The position numbers were made by a program, and so were the translations under genes. DNA of 34,883 nucleotides from Flavobacteriales bacterium. GTDB lineage: Bacteria > Bacteroidota > Bacteroidia > Flavobacteriales_C > GCA-002722245. Shown in pieces: positions 1 through 8,052 of this stretch. Below the pieces are notes generated by a model. The model was given only the letters and a program-made list of their open reading frames with translations, did no database searches and was not told where the DNA came from. Each line of letters starts with the position of its first letter. Within the stretch, counting starts at the first letter, position 1. The stretch covers positions 1 to 34,883 of the forward strand of contig JAHEZM010000031.1 of assembly GCA_023251075.1 (NCBI GenBank). The letters run 5' to 3'.

Positions 1-2485
1 TGTTACCTGCACTTAAGTTTTGAGATGCAGAATAAACTACTCTTCCAGTTAAGTCATAAACAGTAATGGTAGCCATGCCCACTTTAGTTGCAGAAACAGT
101 AACGTTTACGTTTTCTGAAGATGGGTTAGGATACAAGCTCACTGCATTAACTACAGAAACTTCATTTACGCCTACACCTGAAGTAACAGTAAAGTTAACA
201 GATGCATTAGATGGATTGGCATTGTTATCAGTAGCCAACACTTTTAAAGTGTAAGTATGAGAAGAATACCAGGTTGTAGCTGTCCAAGAACCAGTGTAAG
301 TGTTACCACTTGCATTTGGAGTAATAGTAGCTAATTTATTACCACCATCCCAGATTTCGAATGACACAGAGGCAACAGATCCTTCGTCAGTAACAGTTGC
401 TTCTAAAGCAATAGGGCTACCATCAAAAGGGAAATCCTGGTTAGTTGTTGGTTTAGTAATGGTAATTACAGGAGGTCCGCAAGTTACTGTAGTTACAGTA
501 GCAGCAGTTCTTCCGCAAGATGCATTCGCACCAGTTTCAATTTCGTATTTGTATAACTGACCAGCATTTACATAGCTAACATTGTCAGAAGTTTCTGTTT
601 TTAAGAAACCACTTCCGTAGTTAGTATGACAGTGAGCACCGATAGTATAAACACCAGGTTCGTTAGTTGCAGTAGAAGGAGTTGGACCGTATTTCATTGC
701 CAAAGAACCAGCAGTTAAAGCTGCAGTGATGAAATATTCACCAGGAGTTAATTGGAAGTTAACAGTAACATCTTGTAAAGTGTATTCCCAAGCTTGTTTT
801 GTTCCATCAGGATTTACGGTAATAACAGCACTTTCAGCAACCAATGTATTGTCAGAAGCTTTTAGAGCTCTGATTTTGAAAGTAGCTCCACCAGGACCAT
901 TAGCAAATACACGAACTGATTTAATTTTCAAGTCAGCTAAAACAGTCATGAAGTCAGCTCTAGGAAGGTCTGTGTAAGCATTCCATGCGTAGTTAGCAGG
1001 AACAACAGTAGTTGAAGAAGTGTAGTTAACAACACCGGCAGCTTTTTCTTCTACATAATAGGTAGTAGTATTGTTAAATACCTGAGCTAAGGTTGTACCT
1101 GAACCCACTTTAGTTCCACCTACAGCTTGATCATACCAGTCGTAAGTTTTACCTTGAGTAGGATTGTTTACAGTCATTGTTAAGTTAGTACCAGAACATC
1201 CATTAGAACCAGCGGTTGTGAATGGAGATCCAGCAACTACAATAATTTGATCTTCTTTAGTACAGCCTTGGCCTTGAGAAATAACTACTTTGTAGGTACC
1301 TGCAGTGGTTACATCGGTTGTTAGGCCCGTTTGACCATTAATTACAACAGCATCTTTGTACCAGGTAAATGTTCTGCCGTTAGCAGCAGCTACACCAGGA
1401 TTTAAAGTCAATGAATTTGGAGCACATACCCCTTTATCAGGACCAAGGTTTGGTTTTGGGATATTACAAAGTGTTAATACATAAGCATCAATTCCACCTA
1501 GTAAAGAATATTGAGCTGATGGAGCAAAATCTTGTCCTAAATCCCAAATCAAAATACCCAAAGAAGCCTTATTAACCGCTAGGTCAATTTTAGCTTTTAA
1601 AGTATTGATACCATTGTAACCCTGTCCGTTGTATGTATCAGAAGTATAGTTTGTGTTGTTAGCAGGGTAGCCGTTGTACATAGATTCAGTAGATCTGTCA
1701 GAAACCCCTCTACCGTAGAAAGGTACACCTAAAACCATTTTAGAGTAAGGTACGCCTTTTCCAAACCATCCATCCATACAGCCAGTTGCACTAGCTAAAG
1801 AAGAGTGATTGTTAGCGTCATAACTCGTTGGAAAGTCATAAGCCATTAAATGCCATTCGTCCACCAAACTTGCATTGGTAGAGAAAAATGAAGGATCAAG
1901 ATATTGTGTATGATTAACATTTCCATAAGTTTCACCACCTACTGTCATAGCTACTTTCAAATTAGGATTTGCTGAAGCAGCAATTTTAGTTTTTAGCGCT
2001 TGCATTAAGGCCAAATGCCCAGCTTTTGCTGTATTGTCGGTTGGGAATTCCCAGTCAATAGCAATTCCATAACAAGAAGTGTTACCGGTAGTAGCCATAT
2101 TAACAAGATCAGTCGCTAAATTATTCCTATATGTAGCGTTGCTACAAACAGAGCTTAATCTTGCTGCCCTTAATCCTGGTTTGTCGGCTCCACCCAGAGC
2201 AAACCACAAGTTAGTACCTGCATTTCCAGCAGCATCTCTAACGATAGTGTATTTATTAGCATCAAAACCGAAAGTAGCATCAGTATTGGTCATAATTAAA
2301 TGACCATCAGTTCCGGGATTGATAAATGAGAAAATGATGTCGGTAAGCTTTCCGCATTGAGCAGCAACGTTATCGGTAACTCGGTACGACGGGAAGTAGC
2401 CGATTACCCTTACGTTACCTGCATTTACACCCAGTGTTGCGAAAAACACAAGGCACAGTGTGAGGTAGTAATTGATTTTTTTCAT
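1..2485 (-). CDS. GH18 chitinase with Ig-like domains and T9SS sorting domain (3' partial)
   Basis: Secreted family 18 glycoside hydrolase, probably acting on chitin outside the cell. The ATG at 2485 is followed by a signal peptide (about residues 1-22). The GH18 domain spans about residues 23-340: it has GGADKPG, a catalytic stretch ending in DWEF (D144, E146), the MAYDFP motif, GVPFYGRG and a closing GILIWDLGQD. After it come two Ig/PKD-like domains (about 345-480), a beta-rich region of unknown type (about 485-640), a Big_7-like domain (about 660-755) and the start of a T9SS C-terminal domain with SLYPNPSS. The frame is still open at base 1, so only the last few tens of residues seem to be missing. 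Odd point: two acidic positions of the DxxDxDxE motif are replaced (Y139, A142). The gene is divergent from mgsA. GH18 and secretion route are clear; the exact substrate is inferred. Confidence 0.93.
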   Translation of the reverse strand, partial: MKKINYYLTLCLVFFATLGVNAGNVRVIGYFPSYRVTDNVAAQCGKLTDIIFSFINPGTDGHLIMTNTDATFGFDANKYTIVRDAAGNAGTNLWFALGGADKPGLRAARLSSVCSNATYRNNLATDLVNMATTGNTSCYGIAIDWEFPTDNTAKAGHLALMQALKTKIAASANPNLKVAMTVGGETYGNVNHTQYLDPSFFSTNASLVDEWHLMAYDFPTSYDANNHSSLASATGCMDGWFGKGVPYSKMVLGVPFYGRGVSDRSTESMYNGYPANNTNYTSDTYNGQGYNGINTLKAKIDLAVNKASLGILIWDLGQDFAPSAQYSLLGGIDAYVLTLCNIPKPNLGPDKGVCAPNSLTLNPGVAAANGRTFTWYKDAVVINGQTGLTTDVTTAGTYKVVISQGQGCTKEDQIIVVAGSPFTTAGSNGCSGTNLTMTVNNPTQGKTYDWYDQAVGGTKVGSGTTLAQVFNNTTTYYVEEKAAGVVNYTSSTTVVPANYAWNAYTDLPRADFMTVLADLKIKSVRVFANGPGGATFKIRALKASDNTLVAESAVITVNPDGTKQAWEYTLQDVTVNFQLTPGEYFITAALTAGSLAMKYGPTPSTATNEPGVYTIGAHCHTNYGSGFLKTETSDNVSYVNAGQLYKYEIETGANASCGRTAATVTTVTCGPPVITITKPTTNQDFPFDGSPIALEATVTDEGSVASVSFEIWDGGNKLATITPNASGNTYTGSWTATTWYSSHTYTLKVLATDNNANPSNASVNFTVTSGVGVNEVSVVNAVSLYPNPSSENVNVTVSATKVGMATITVYDLTGRVVYSASQNLSAGN

Positions 2486-2549
2486 AGGTTTTAAATAATG
2501 GTTAATTAATAGTTCCCCCTCTTAAAAGGGAGACCCAAGATTAGAAAAA

Positions 2550-2581
2550 TTGTGTAATTATCAAAATTTATTTTTACACAA
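2550..2581. repeat. Short inverted repeat in the chitinase/mgsA divergent spacer
   Basis: TTGTGTAA and TTACACAA form perfect 8-base arms around a 16-base AT-rich centre. It sits between two divergent starts (2485 and 2644), where an operator would be expected. Arms this short can arise by chance in AT-rich DNA, so a regulatory role is only a guess. Confidence 0.25.
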
Positions 2582-2643
2582 AAACCACTTTTTTTTTACT
2601 AAATTTAGGAAAGAGAAGTGTCGTTATTATAGCAGTAAAAAGC

Positions 2644-3027
2644 ATGGAAAAGGCAATAAAAACAGAGCAAATGATAGGGTTGATCGCCCATGATAATATG
2701 AAACCAATAATTATTGAATGGGTTTTGAAGCATGTCAAAAAATTAAAAAACTATCGATTGGTAGCTACCGGAACTACTGGTAAAAAGATAGAGGAGGCCA
2801 CCGGTTTAAGGGTTAAAAAGTACAAAAGTGGTCCTTTAGGAGGGGATCAGCAAATAGGGGCCTTGATTGCCGAGGGGAAATTGGATGTCCTCTTTTTTTT
2901 CTGGGATCCTTTGGAACCTATGCCTCATGATCCAGATGTGAAGGCCTTATTGCGTTTATGTAGTGTGTATAATGTGCCAGTGGCGTGTAATCCGGCTACA
3001 GCAGAATTTATAATAGCGGGACTTTAA
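2644..3027 (+). CDS. mgsA: Methylglyoxal synthase
   Basis: Converts dihydroxyacetone phosphate to methylglyoxal and phosphate, a cytosolic bypass of lower glycolysis that relieves sugar-phosphate build-up. The 127-residue protein is close to the family core: HD at 16-17, ATGTTG at 41-46 for phosphate binding, SGPLGGDQQIG at 62-72 with the catalytic Asp at 68, and PHDPD at 94-98 with the equivalents of the active-site His and second Asp of the E. coli enzyme (H95, D98). It is shorter than the E. coli protein at both ends but lacks nothing catalytic. Its stop codon overlaps that of the convergent stress-protein gene by four bases. No cognate glyoxalase is seen in the window. Confidence 0.95.
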   Translation: MEKAIKTEQMIGLIAHDNMKPIIIEWVLKHVKKLKNYRLVATGTTGKKIEEATGLRVKKYKSGPLGGDQQIGALIAEGKLDVLFFFWDPLEPMPHDPDVKALLRLCSVYNVPVACNPATAEFIIAGL

Positions 3028-3911
3028 GCTTTCTTCTTCACTTTTTTCTTTTCCAACACATTTAATGAATCTTCATTAAATCCTAAAACAGGAATGCTGA
3101 TTTTAGCCAAGGTATTTTTTACTGTGCTGGCTTTTAAAAATCTGTTGAATATATTGGTGGAGTGTGAAGTAATACAAAGTAAATCGGTAGGATGTGTATC
3201 AATATATTCTTTTATACCGTCGGAAATACTTAAACTGGGTTCAATTTCAGCAGAAATATTTTTGTAATTGAAATGTAATGCTTTGCGTTGAAATTGTACT
3301 AAATCCTTAGCGTTGATCACATGTTTTCCATCGTCAATATGCAATAGCGTTAAATGTGCTTCAAAAAGCTCAGCAAACCACGCTAAATAGTGCTCAATAG
3401 CTTTGTCTTTGTTGCTTATTTCGGTAGAGTATAAGATGTGTTCAATGCGAACATCTTTATAATCGTGAGGAACAATGAGTACCGGACAAACAGAATTTCT
3501 TAAAATTTTAAGGGCATTTGATCCGAAAATACGATCCTCGATAGAGTTAATACCTTGCGAAGCCATAACTACCAAATCAATATGCTCTTTTTCAATAAAG
3601 TCAAAAACAATATCCTGAAATGAACCATCAACAATATGCTCGTGCAGAGTTGATTTAACCCGCATTCTTAAATCGGCAGAATATCTTCTTAAAAGAAAAG
3701 AAGCAGCATCTCTGAAATCGGTGATTTCACCGTATATCATTTTGTTTTGATCGAGATCATCCATTTTTTTCTGAATGTGCTCTTCATATTTCGGTTTATA
3801 ACAATAAAGGAGATGTAAATCAGCACCAGTTTTATTGGCTAAATAAACGGCAAAGTCGGCGGCATTTGCTGCTGCGCCTGATAAGTCGGTAGTTAAAAGA
3901 ATTTTTCTCAT
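3024..3911 (-). CDS. Universal stress protein with two Usp domains
   Basis: Tandem UspA-type protein of 295 residues, cytosolic. Domain 1 (about residues 1-150) starts MRKILLTTDLSG and ends with a nucleotide-binding-like stretch, FGSNALKILRNSVCPVLIVP. Domain 2 (about 155-283) is more divergent but keeps the end VKNTLAKISIPVLGF. The last residues are very basic (KKKVKKKA). Tandem Usp proteins of this size are common in Bacteroidota and often bind ATP, but the role of this one cannot be read from sequence. It is a separate unit from lptG upstream (70-base gap containing a promoter-like pair) and converges on mgsA. Confidence 0.9.
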   Translation of the reverse strand: MRKILLTTDLSGAAANAADFAVYLANKTGADLHLLYCYKPKYEEHIQKKMDDLDQNKMIYGEITDFRDAASFLLRRYSADLRMRVKSTLHEHIVDGSFQDIVFDFIEKEHIDLVVMASQGINSIEDRIFGSNALKILRNSVCPVLIVPHDYKDVRIEHILYSTEISNKDKAIEHYLAWFAELFEAHLTLLHIDDGKHVINAKDLVQFQRKALHFNYKNISAEIEPSLSISDGIKEYIDTHPTDLLCITSHSTNIFNRFLKASTVKNTLAKISIPVLGFNEDSLNVLEKKKVKKKA

Positions 3912-3936
3912 ACTATACTTTGCCTGAAATTTTAGT

Positions 3937-3968
3937 CAAAAGTACACTAAAAACCGACTTCCATCCAA
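3937..3968 (-). promoter_or_regulatory. Putative Bacteroidota-type promoter for the Usp gene
   Basis: On the minus strand TACTTTTG (3937-3944) fits the TAnnTTTG -7 consensus, with a TTG (3966-3968) 21 bases upstream as a possible -33 element. It lies in the short gap between lptG and the Usp start. The -7 fit is exact; the -33 element is minimal. Confidence 0.45.
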
Positions 3969-3981
3969 TAAAACAGCATTA

Positions 3982-5064
3982 TTATTTGGGTGCTCTTTTG
4001 TAAATAATAAAGCTAATTGCTGTAAAGAAAATATTAGGGAGCCAAACGGCAAAAACAGGAGATAATCCGCTATTGGTAGCGAATACTTCACCCACTCTTG
4101 ACAGAAATACATATACCAGTCCGAGACTAATGCCGTAAACGATATGCATACCTAATCCGCCCTTTACTTTTCTTGAGGAAATACAGGCACCTATTACTGT
4201 TAGAATTAAGATTGAAAAGGGTATTGCTGTTCGTTTATGCAATTCTAATTTGAAGCGCTTCACTAGATTTGATCCCTTTTTTTCTTCTTCTTCGATGAAT
4301 CGACTAATTTCAAAATAATTCATTGTTTGAATACTATTGGGTTTATCGTCGAAATCTTCAGGTAAAAAAGGCAATAAAGTATCCTTGCTTTCTCCTTTTA
4401 ATTCCTTTTCAAAAACACCATTAAAAGTCTTTATTCGCCATATTTTAGCACTCCATTTTCCTTTTAAAGAATCCCAAACGATGCGATCGGCAGAAAATAT
4501 TTTTTTTAAGGTTTCACCTTCCATTTCCTGAATGCTGAAATTGTAGCCTGTGTTGGTATGACTACCATAATTGCTGATATATAAGTTTACCCCCGGTTTA
4601 ATAATTCTATGAATGTTTGAGCCAATTTCGATATGTAAATCATCTCTGTAATAACGTTTTTCAAATTCCAGCTTGGTTTTATTGGTAATAGGAATAATAA
4701 AATGGTTGGTGAATATGGATACAAGAAATAAAAACCCTGCGGCTATCATATACGGACGAAGCATTCTGTTAAAGCTTGTTCCTGAACTTAAAATAGCTAC
4801 AATTTCATTGTTGCTTGCCATTTTAGAGGTGAAAAATATTACGCCTAAGAATATGATTAAAGCACTTAGAATGCTATAAAGCCAAGGAATAAAAGTACAG
4901 TAGTAATCAAATATAATGGCTGAAACAGGAGCTTCATTTCCTAAGAAATCATCGATTTTCTCGCTTACGTCAAATACAATAGTGATCAGAATAAAAATCG
5001 CAATGATAAAAAAGAAGGTTCCTAAGAATTTCTTTATAATAAATATGTCGAGCTTCTTCAGCAA
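3982..5064 (-). CDS. lptG: LptF/LptG-family lipopolysaccharide export permease
   Basis: Inner-membrane YjgP/YjgQ-family permease of 360 residues. It is the membrane part of the Lpt machine that extracts lipopolysaccharide from the inner membrane. Visible layout: a transmembrane segment at about 10-30, two more at about 60-80 and 100-122, a large periplasmic domain (about 125-270), then three C-terminal transmembrane segments (about 280-357). The start is a TTG at 5064, one base after the tgt stop. No ATG exists in this frame between the upstream stop and the first helix, and the family N-terminus (KKLDxxIIKxF) begins right there, so a TTG start is well supported. The gene is almost certainly co-transcribed and perhaps translationally coupled with tgt. 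LptF and LptG cannot be told apart safely here. Confidence 0.88.
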   Translation of the reverse strand: MLKKLDIFIIKKFLGTFFFIIAIFILITIVFDVSEKIDDFLGNEAPVSAIIFDYYCTFIPWLYSILSALIIFLGVIFFTSKMASNNEIVAILSSGTSFNRMLRPYMIAAGFLFLVSIFTNHFIIPITNKTKLEFEKRYYRDDLHIEIGSNIHRIIKPGVNLYISNYGSHTNTGYNFSIQEMEGETLKKIFSADRIVWDSLKGKWSAKIWRIKTFNGVFEKELKGESKDTLLPFLPEDFDDKPNSIQTMNYFEISRFIEEEEKKGSNLVKRFKLELHKRTAIPFSILILTVIGACISSRKVKGGLGMHIVYGISLGLVYVFLSRVGEVFATNSGLSPVFAVWLPNIFFTAISFIIYKRAPK

Positions 5065-5065
5065 T

Positions 5066-6196
5066 TTATAAACGTGTTGCTACTTGTTTAACCATCTTTA
5101 CTTTCCAGTTGTGAAAGTTATCGTTCAAAATTTGTTTTCTTGCTTCTTGAACCAACCAAACGTAAAAAGCCAAATTATGAATGCTCGCTATTTGTTTTCC
5201 AAGAATTTCGTCGCTCACGAATAAATGACGCAAATAAGCTTTGCTGTATTCCTTGTCTACATAACTGGTTCCATATTCATCTAGCGGACTAAAATCGCTT
5301 TCCCATTTTTTATTTTTGATGTTGATGATACCTTGGCTGGTAAATAACATACCATTTCTGGCATTTCTGGTAGGCATCACACAATCGAACATATCTATTC
5401 CTAAGGCAATATTTTCCAAAATATTTACAGGTGTTCCAACCCCCATTAAATAACGAGGTTTACTAACGGGTAGAATATTGCAAACCAATTCCGACATGGC
5501 ATACATGTCTTCATGAGGTTCCCCAACAGATAAACCACCAATAGCATTGCCTTCAGCGTTGAAAGAAGCAATTACTTCTGCTGATTTCTCTCTTAAATCT
5601 TTGTAAACACTTCCCTGAACAATAGGGAAGAGGGCCTGTGAATATCCATACAATGGTTCAGTAGAATTGAATCTATCGAAGCATCTTTTTAACCAACGGT
5701 GAGTTAAGTCTAAGCTTTTCGTAGCGTAGCTATATTCGCAGGGATAAGGAGTACATTCATCAAAAGCCATGATGATGTCGGCTCCAATTACTCTTTGAAT
5801 ATCCATTACATTTTCGGGCGTAAATAAATGGTAAGAACCATCGATATGCGATTGAAATTTCGCTCCCTCTTCATTTATTTTACGCTTGTCGGCCAATGAA
5901 TATACCTGATAACCTCCGCTATCTGTTAGAATGGGCTTATCCCAACCATTGAATTTATGTAAACCGCCCGCACCTTTAATCACCTCTAATCCCGGGCGCA
6001 AGTATAAATGATAAGTATTGCCTAATATGATTTGTGCTTTTATATCGTCTTTCAACTCTCTTTGGTGAACAGTTTTAACCGTTGCCGCGGTGCCTACAGG
6101 CATGAAAATAGGCGTTTCAATTATTCCGTGATCAGTTTCTATTGTTCCTGCGCGAGCTTTAGAGTGCGCATCTTTATGATTTAAGGTAAAATTCAT
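5066..6196 (-). CDS. tgt: tRNA-guanine transglycosylase
   Basis: Exchanges guanine 34 of GUN-anticodon tRNAs for the queuosine precursor. 376 residues from the ATG at 6196; a TTG three codons upstream (6205) is also possible but lies inside a likely -7 box. Motifs: TDSGGYQ with the catalytic Asp at 92, MAFDECTPYP, GGLSVGEP, YLMGVGTP, and DCVMPTRNARNG with the nucleophilic Asp region. The C-terminal zinc site is unusual: the three cysteines of the canonical CxCxxC are G309, S311 and D314, while the fourth ligand is kept as H340 in SIHNLAFY. The surrounding structure (SPLD before, YSKAYLRHLF after) is intact, so this is a real variant and not a frameshift. First gene of the tgt-lptG unit. Confidence 0.95.
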   Translation of the reverse strand: MNFTLNHKDAHSKARAGTIETDHGIIETPIFMPVGTAATVKTVHQRELKDDIKAQIILGNTYHLYLRPGLEVIKGAGGLHKFNGWDKPILTDSGGYQVYSLADKRKINEEGAKFQSHIDGSYHLFTPENVMDIQRVIGADIIMAFDECTPYPCEYSYATKSLDLTHRWLKRCFDRFNSTEPLYGYSQALFPIVQGSVYKDLREKSAEVIASFNAEGNAIGGLSVGEPHEDMYAMSELVCNILPVSKPRYLMGVGTPVNILENIALGIDMFDCVMPTRNARNGMLFTSQGIINIKNKKWESDFSPLDEYGTSYVDKEYSKAYLRHLFVSDEILGKQIASIHNLAFYVWLVQEARKQILNDNFHNWKVKMVKQVATRL

Positions 6197-6202
6197 TTGG
6201 GG

Positions 6203-6210
6203 CAAATATA
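6203..6210 (-). promoter_or_regulatory. Putative -7 box (TATATTTG) for tgt-lptG
   Basis: TATATTTG on the minus strand is an exact match to TAnnTTTG. It ends only six bases before the ATG at 6196, which would put the transcription start almost at the start codon. No clear -33 TTG is seen. Confidence 0.42.
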
Positions 6211-6289
6211 AACAGAAAATGCACTTTTCGGTTCATTGGTTTACAGGCTTTGATTAAAGTATGAATAAGATTTCTATTTTTACTTCATC

Positions 6290-7399
6290 ATGACTCTTTT
6301 GCAGAACATCCTTTTTTATCTTTTGATTTTATGCAGTTTGTCGATGCTTTATTTTCTTGTTTTTTATGTTTTAAAATTGGCACGCTATCAATCCGCCAAA
6401 ATAAATGAAGTAAAATATCCTGTTTCAGTTGTTATTTGTGCTAAAAACGAAGCTTTAAATCTTAAGAAAAATCTACCCTTTTTTCTGGAGCAAGATTATC
6501 CTGATTTTGAAGTCATTGTGGTTAATGATTCCTCTATAGATGGCACTGCGGATATTTTAGCGGTGTATGCAACGCAATATTCCAATCTTAAGGTGATTCA
6601 AATTACGGCTGAACAAAAAGAAGGCATTGGTAAAAAATATCCTTTATCGGTAGGAGTAGAAAATGCAATGCATGAACATTTGTTATTAAGTGATGCCGAT
6701 TGCAGGCCATGCAGTAAAAACTGGATATCAGGAATGATGAATGGATTTACTCAAAACATTGAAATTGTGTTGGGGTTTGGTAAATATGAAAAGCGATCAG
6801 GATGGGTAAACAAGCTTATTCAGTTCGATACTTTTTTTGTGGCTCTCCAATATTTTTCTTTTGCTATAAAAGGTGAGCCGTATATGGGAGTGGGAAGAAA
6901 TTTAGCTTATAAAAAATCAGTTTATGACAAAGTGGGGGGATTTAATAATCATCAAAATATTGCATCGGGTGATGATGATTTGTTTGTGATGGAAGCAGCG
7001 AATGAAAAAAACGTAGCCATTGTTACCAATGCTGATGCACATACTATTTCGATCTCTAAAAACACTTTTGGTGATTATTTTAACCAGAAAAAACGGCATC
7101 TTTCCACAGGTAAGCTATACCGACCAGATATTTTATTCCACTTGTCGGTAATCAATCTTTCATTTCTCTATTTCCCTTTGTTGCTATGGTTAAATATCCT
7201 TTTAAACAATTCATTGTTGGTAGTTTTGATCCTATGGATGTTTACTTTGTGGATTAGGTACTATACTTTTAATTTCGCATTAAGGAAGCTTACATCAGGA
7301 GTAAATTTAATTTTATCGATTATTTTTGGCAATACGCTAATGTTGCTTAATTTAATGGCAGCGAGTAAGAATTTGAAAACTAAAAACGACAGATGGTAG
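6290..7399 (+). CDS. Membrane-anchored family 2 glycosyltransferase
   Basis: GT-A fold glycosyltransferase of 369 residues on the cytoplasmic face of the inner membrane. An N-terminal transmembrane segment (about 5-27) is followed by the GT2 core: VSVVICAKNEALNLKKNL, VIVVNDSSIDGTADIL, the DxD motif in LLSDADCRP (about 135-143), and GDDDLFVMEAA (about 226-236). Two to three C-terminal transmembrane segments follow (about 280-355). It resembles processive polysaccharide or glycolipid GT2 enzymes, but no QxxRW motif is obvious (QKKRH at about 266-270 may stand in its place). Sugar and acceptor are unknown. It overlaps the next gene by seven bases, so the two are co-transcribed. Confidence 0.88.
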   Translation: MTLLQNILFYLLILCSLSMLYFLVFYVLKLARYQSAKINEVKYPVSVVICAKNEALNLKKNLPFFLEQDYPDFEVIVVNDSSIDGTADILAVYATQYSNLKVIQITAEQKEGIGKKYPLSVGVENAMHEHLLLSDADCRPCSKNWISGMMNGFTQNIEIVLGFGKYEKRSGWVNKLIQFDTFFVALQYFSFAIKGEPYMGVGRNLAYKKSVYDKVGGFNNHQNIASGDDDLFVMEAANEKNVAIVTNADAHTISISKNTFGDYFNQKKRHLSTGKLYRPDILFHLSVINLSFLYFPLLLWLNILLNNSLLVVLILWMFTLWIRYYTFNFALRKLTSGVNLILSIIFGNTLMLLNLMAASKNLKTKNDRW

Positions 7400-8001
7400 T
7401 ACCCGGTCCAAATCTTTCCGACAAGGCGATGCACGATTATCGCTTGGTGCAGGAGGCAATAAATAATAAGTCTGAGAAAGCTTATGCTGAATTGATGGAT
7501 CGTTATCGTGATTCTATCTATTTCATGCTTCTGAAGATGGTGAATAGTAAAGATGATGCAGATGATTTAACTATTGAAGCCTTTGGTAAAGCATTTAGAA
7601 AATTACACCAGTACACTCCCAATTATGCATTTAGTACCTGGTTATTCAAAATAGCATCTAACAATTGTATCGATTTCATAAGAAAGAAAAAGAAGAACAC
7701 TTTTTCTTTGAACAGAAGCATGGATGATAGTGATGGTGAGATGGAAATCGATGTTAAAGCAGATGTTTTAAATCCTGAAGAAACTTTTATTAAAGATCAA
7801 AAAATTCAATTGATGCAAGATGTGGTGAAAAAATTAAAACCACGTTACAGAACATTGGTTGAACTAAGATATTTTAAAGAACTTTCCTACGAGGAAATCG
7901 CTGAACAATTAGATTTACCATTAGGTACAGTGAAAGCTCAGTTGTTTAGAGCAAGAGAATTCCTGTTTCAAATAATGAAAAATACAGAAGGAAGTATTTA
8001 A
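7393..8001 (+). CDS. ECF-type RNA polymerase sigma factor
   Basis: Sigma-70 family, extracytoplasmic-function group, 202 residues. Region 2 lies at about 28-100 (ELMDRYRDSIYFMLLKMV, DADDLTIEAFGKAF, FSTWLFKIASNNCIDFIRKKKK). Region 4 lies at about 140-195 (LKPRYRTLVELRYFKELSYEEIAEQLDLP, GTVKAQLFRAREFL, a clear helix-turn-helix). No anti-sigma gene is adjacent: the flanking genes are a glycosyltransferase and rsmG. The ATG at 7393 lies inside the last codons of the glycosyltransferase; M13 (7429) is an alternative start. Which promoters it serves cannot be told. Confidence 0.93.
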   Translation: MVVPGPNLSDKAMHDYRLVQEAINNKSEKAYAELMDRYRDSIYFMLLKMVNSKDDADDLTIEAFGKAFRKLHQYTPNYAFSTWLFKIASNNCIDFIRKKKKNTFSLNRSMDDSDGEMEIDVKADVLNPEETFIKDQKIQLMQDVVKKLKPRYRTLVELRYFKELSYEEIAEQLDLPLGTVKAQLFRAREFLFQIMKNTEGSI

Positions 8002-8006
8002 TCGAG

Positions 8007-8035
8007 TTCAAAGTTTCAGGTTAGCAAACTTTGAA
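8007..8035. repeat. Hairpin between the sigma factor gene and rsmG
   Basis: Perfect 10-base arms TTCAAAGTTT and AAACTTTGAA with a nine-base loop, right after the sigma-gene stop. There is no T-run after it, so it is a weak candidate for termination; it could be an mRNA processing or stability structure. Confidence 0.5.
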
Positions 8036-8052
8036 TGTTGAACTAATTTTCA

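Noticed and set aside
66-2303. Several plus-strand open frames opposite the chitinase gene
   Set aside because: The minus strand reads through as one chitinase with conserved motifs; the plus frames are short, repetitive and without start signals.
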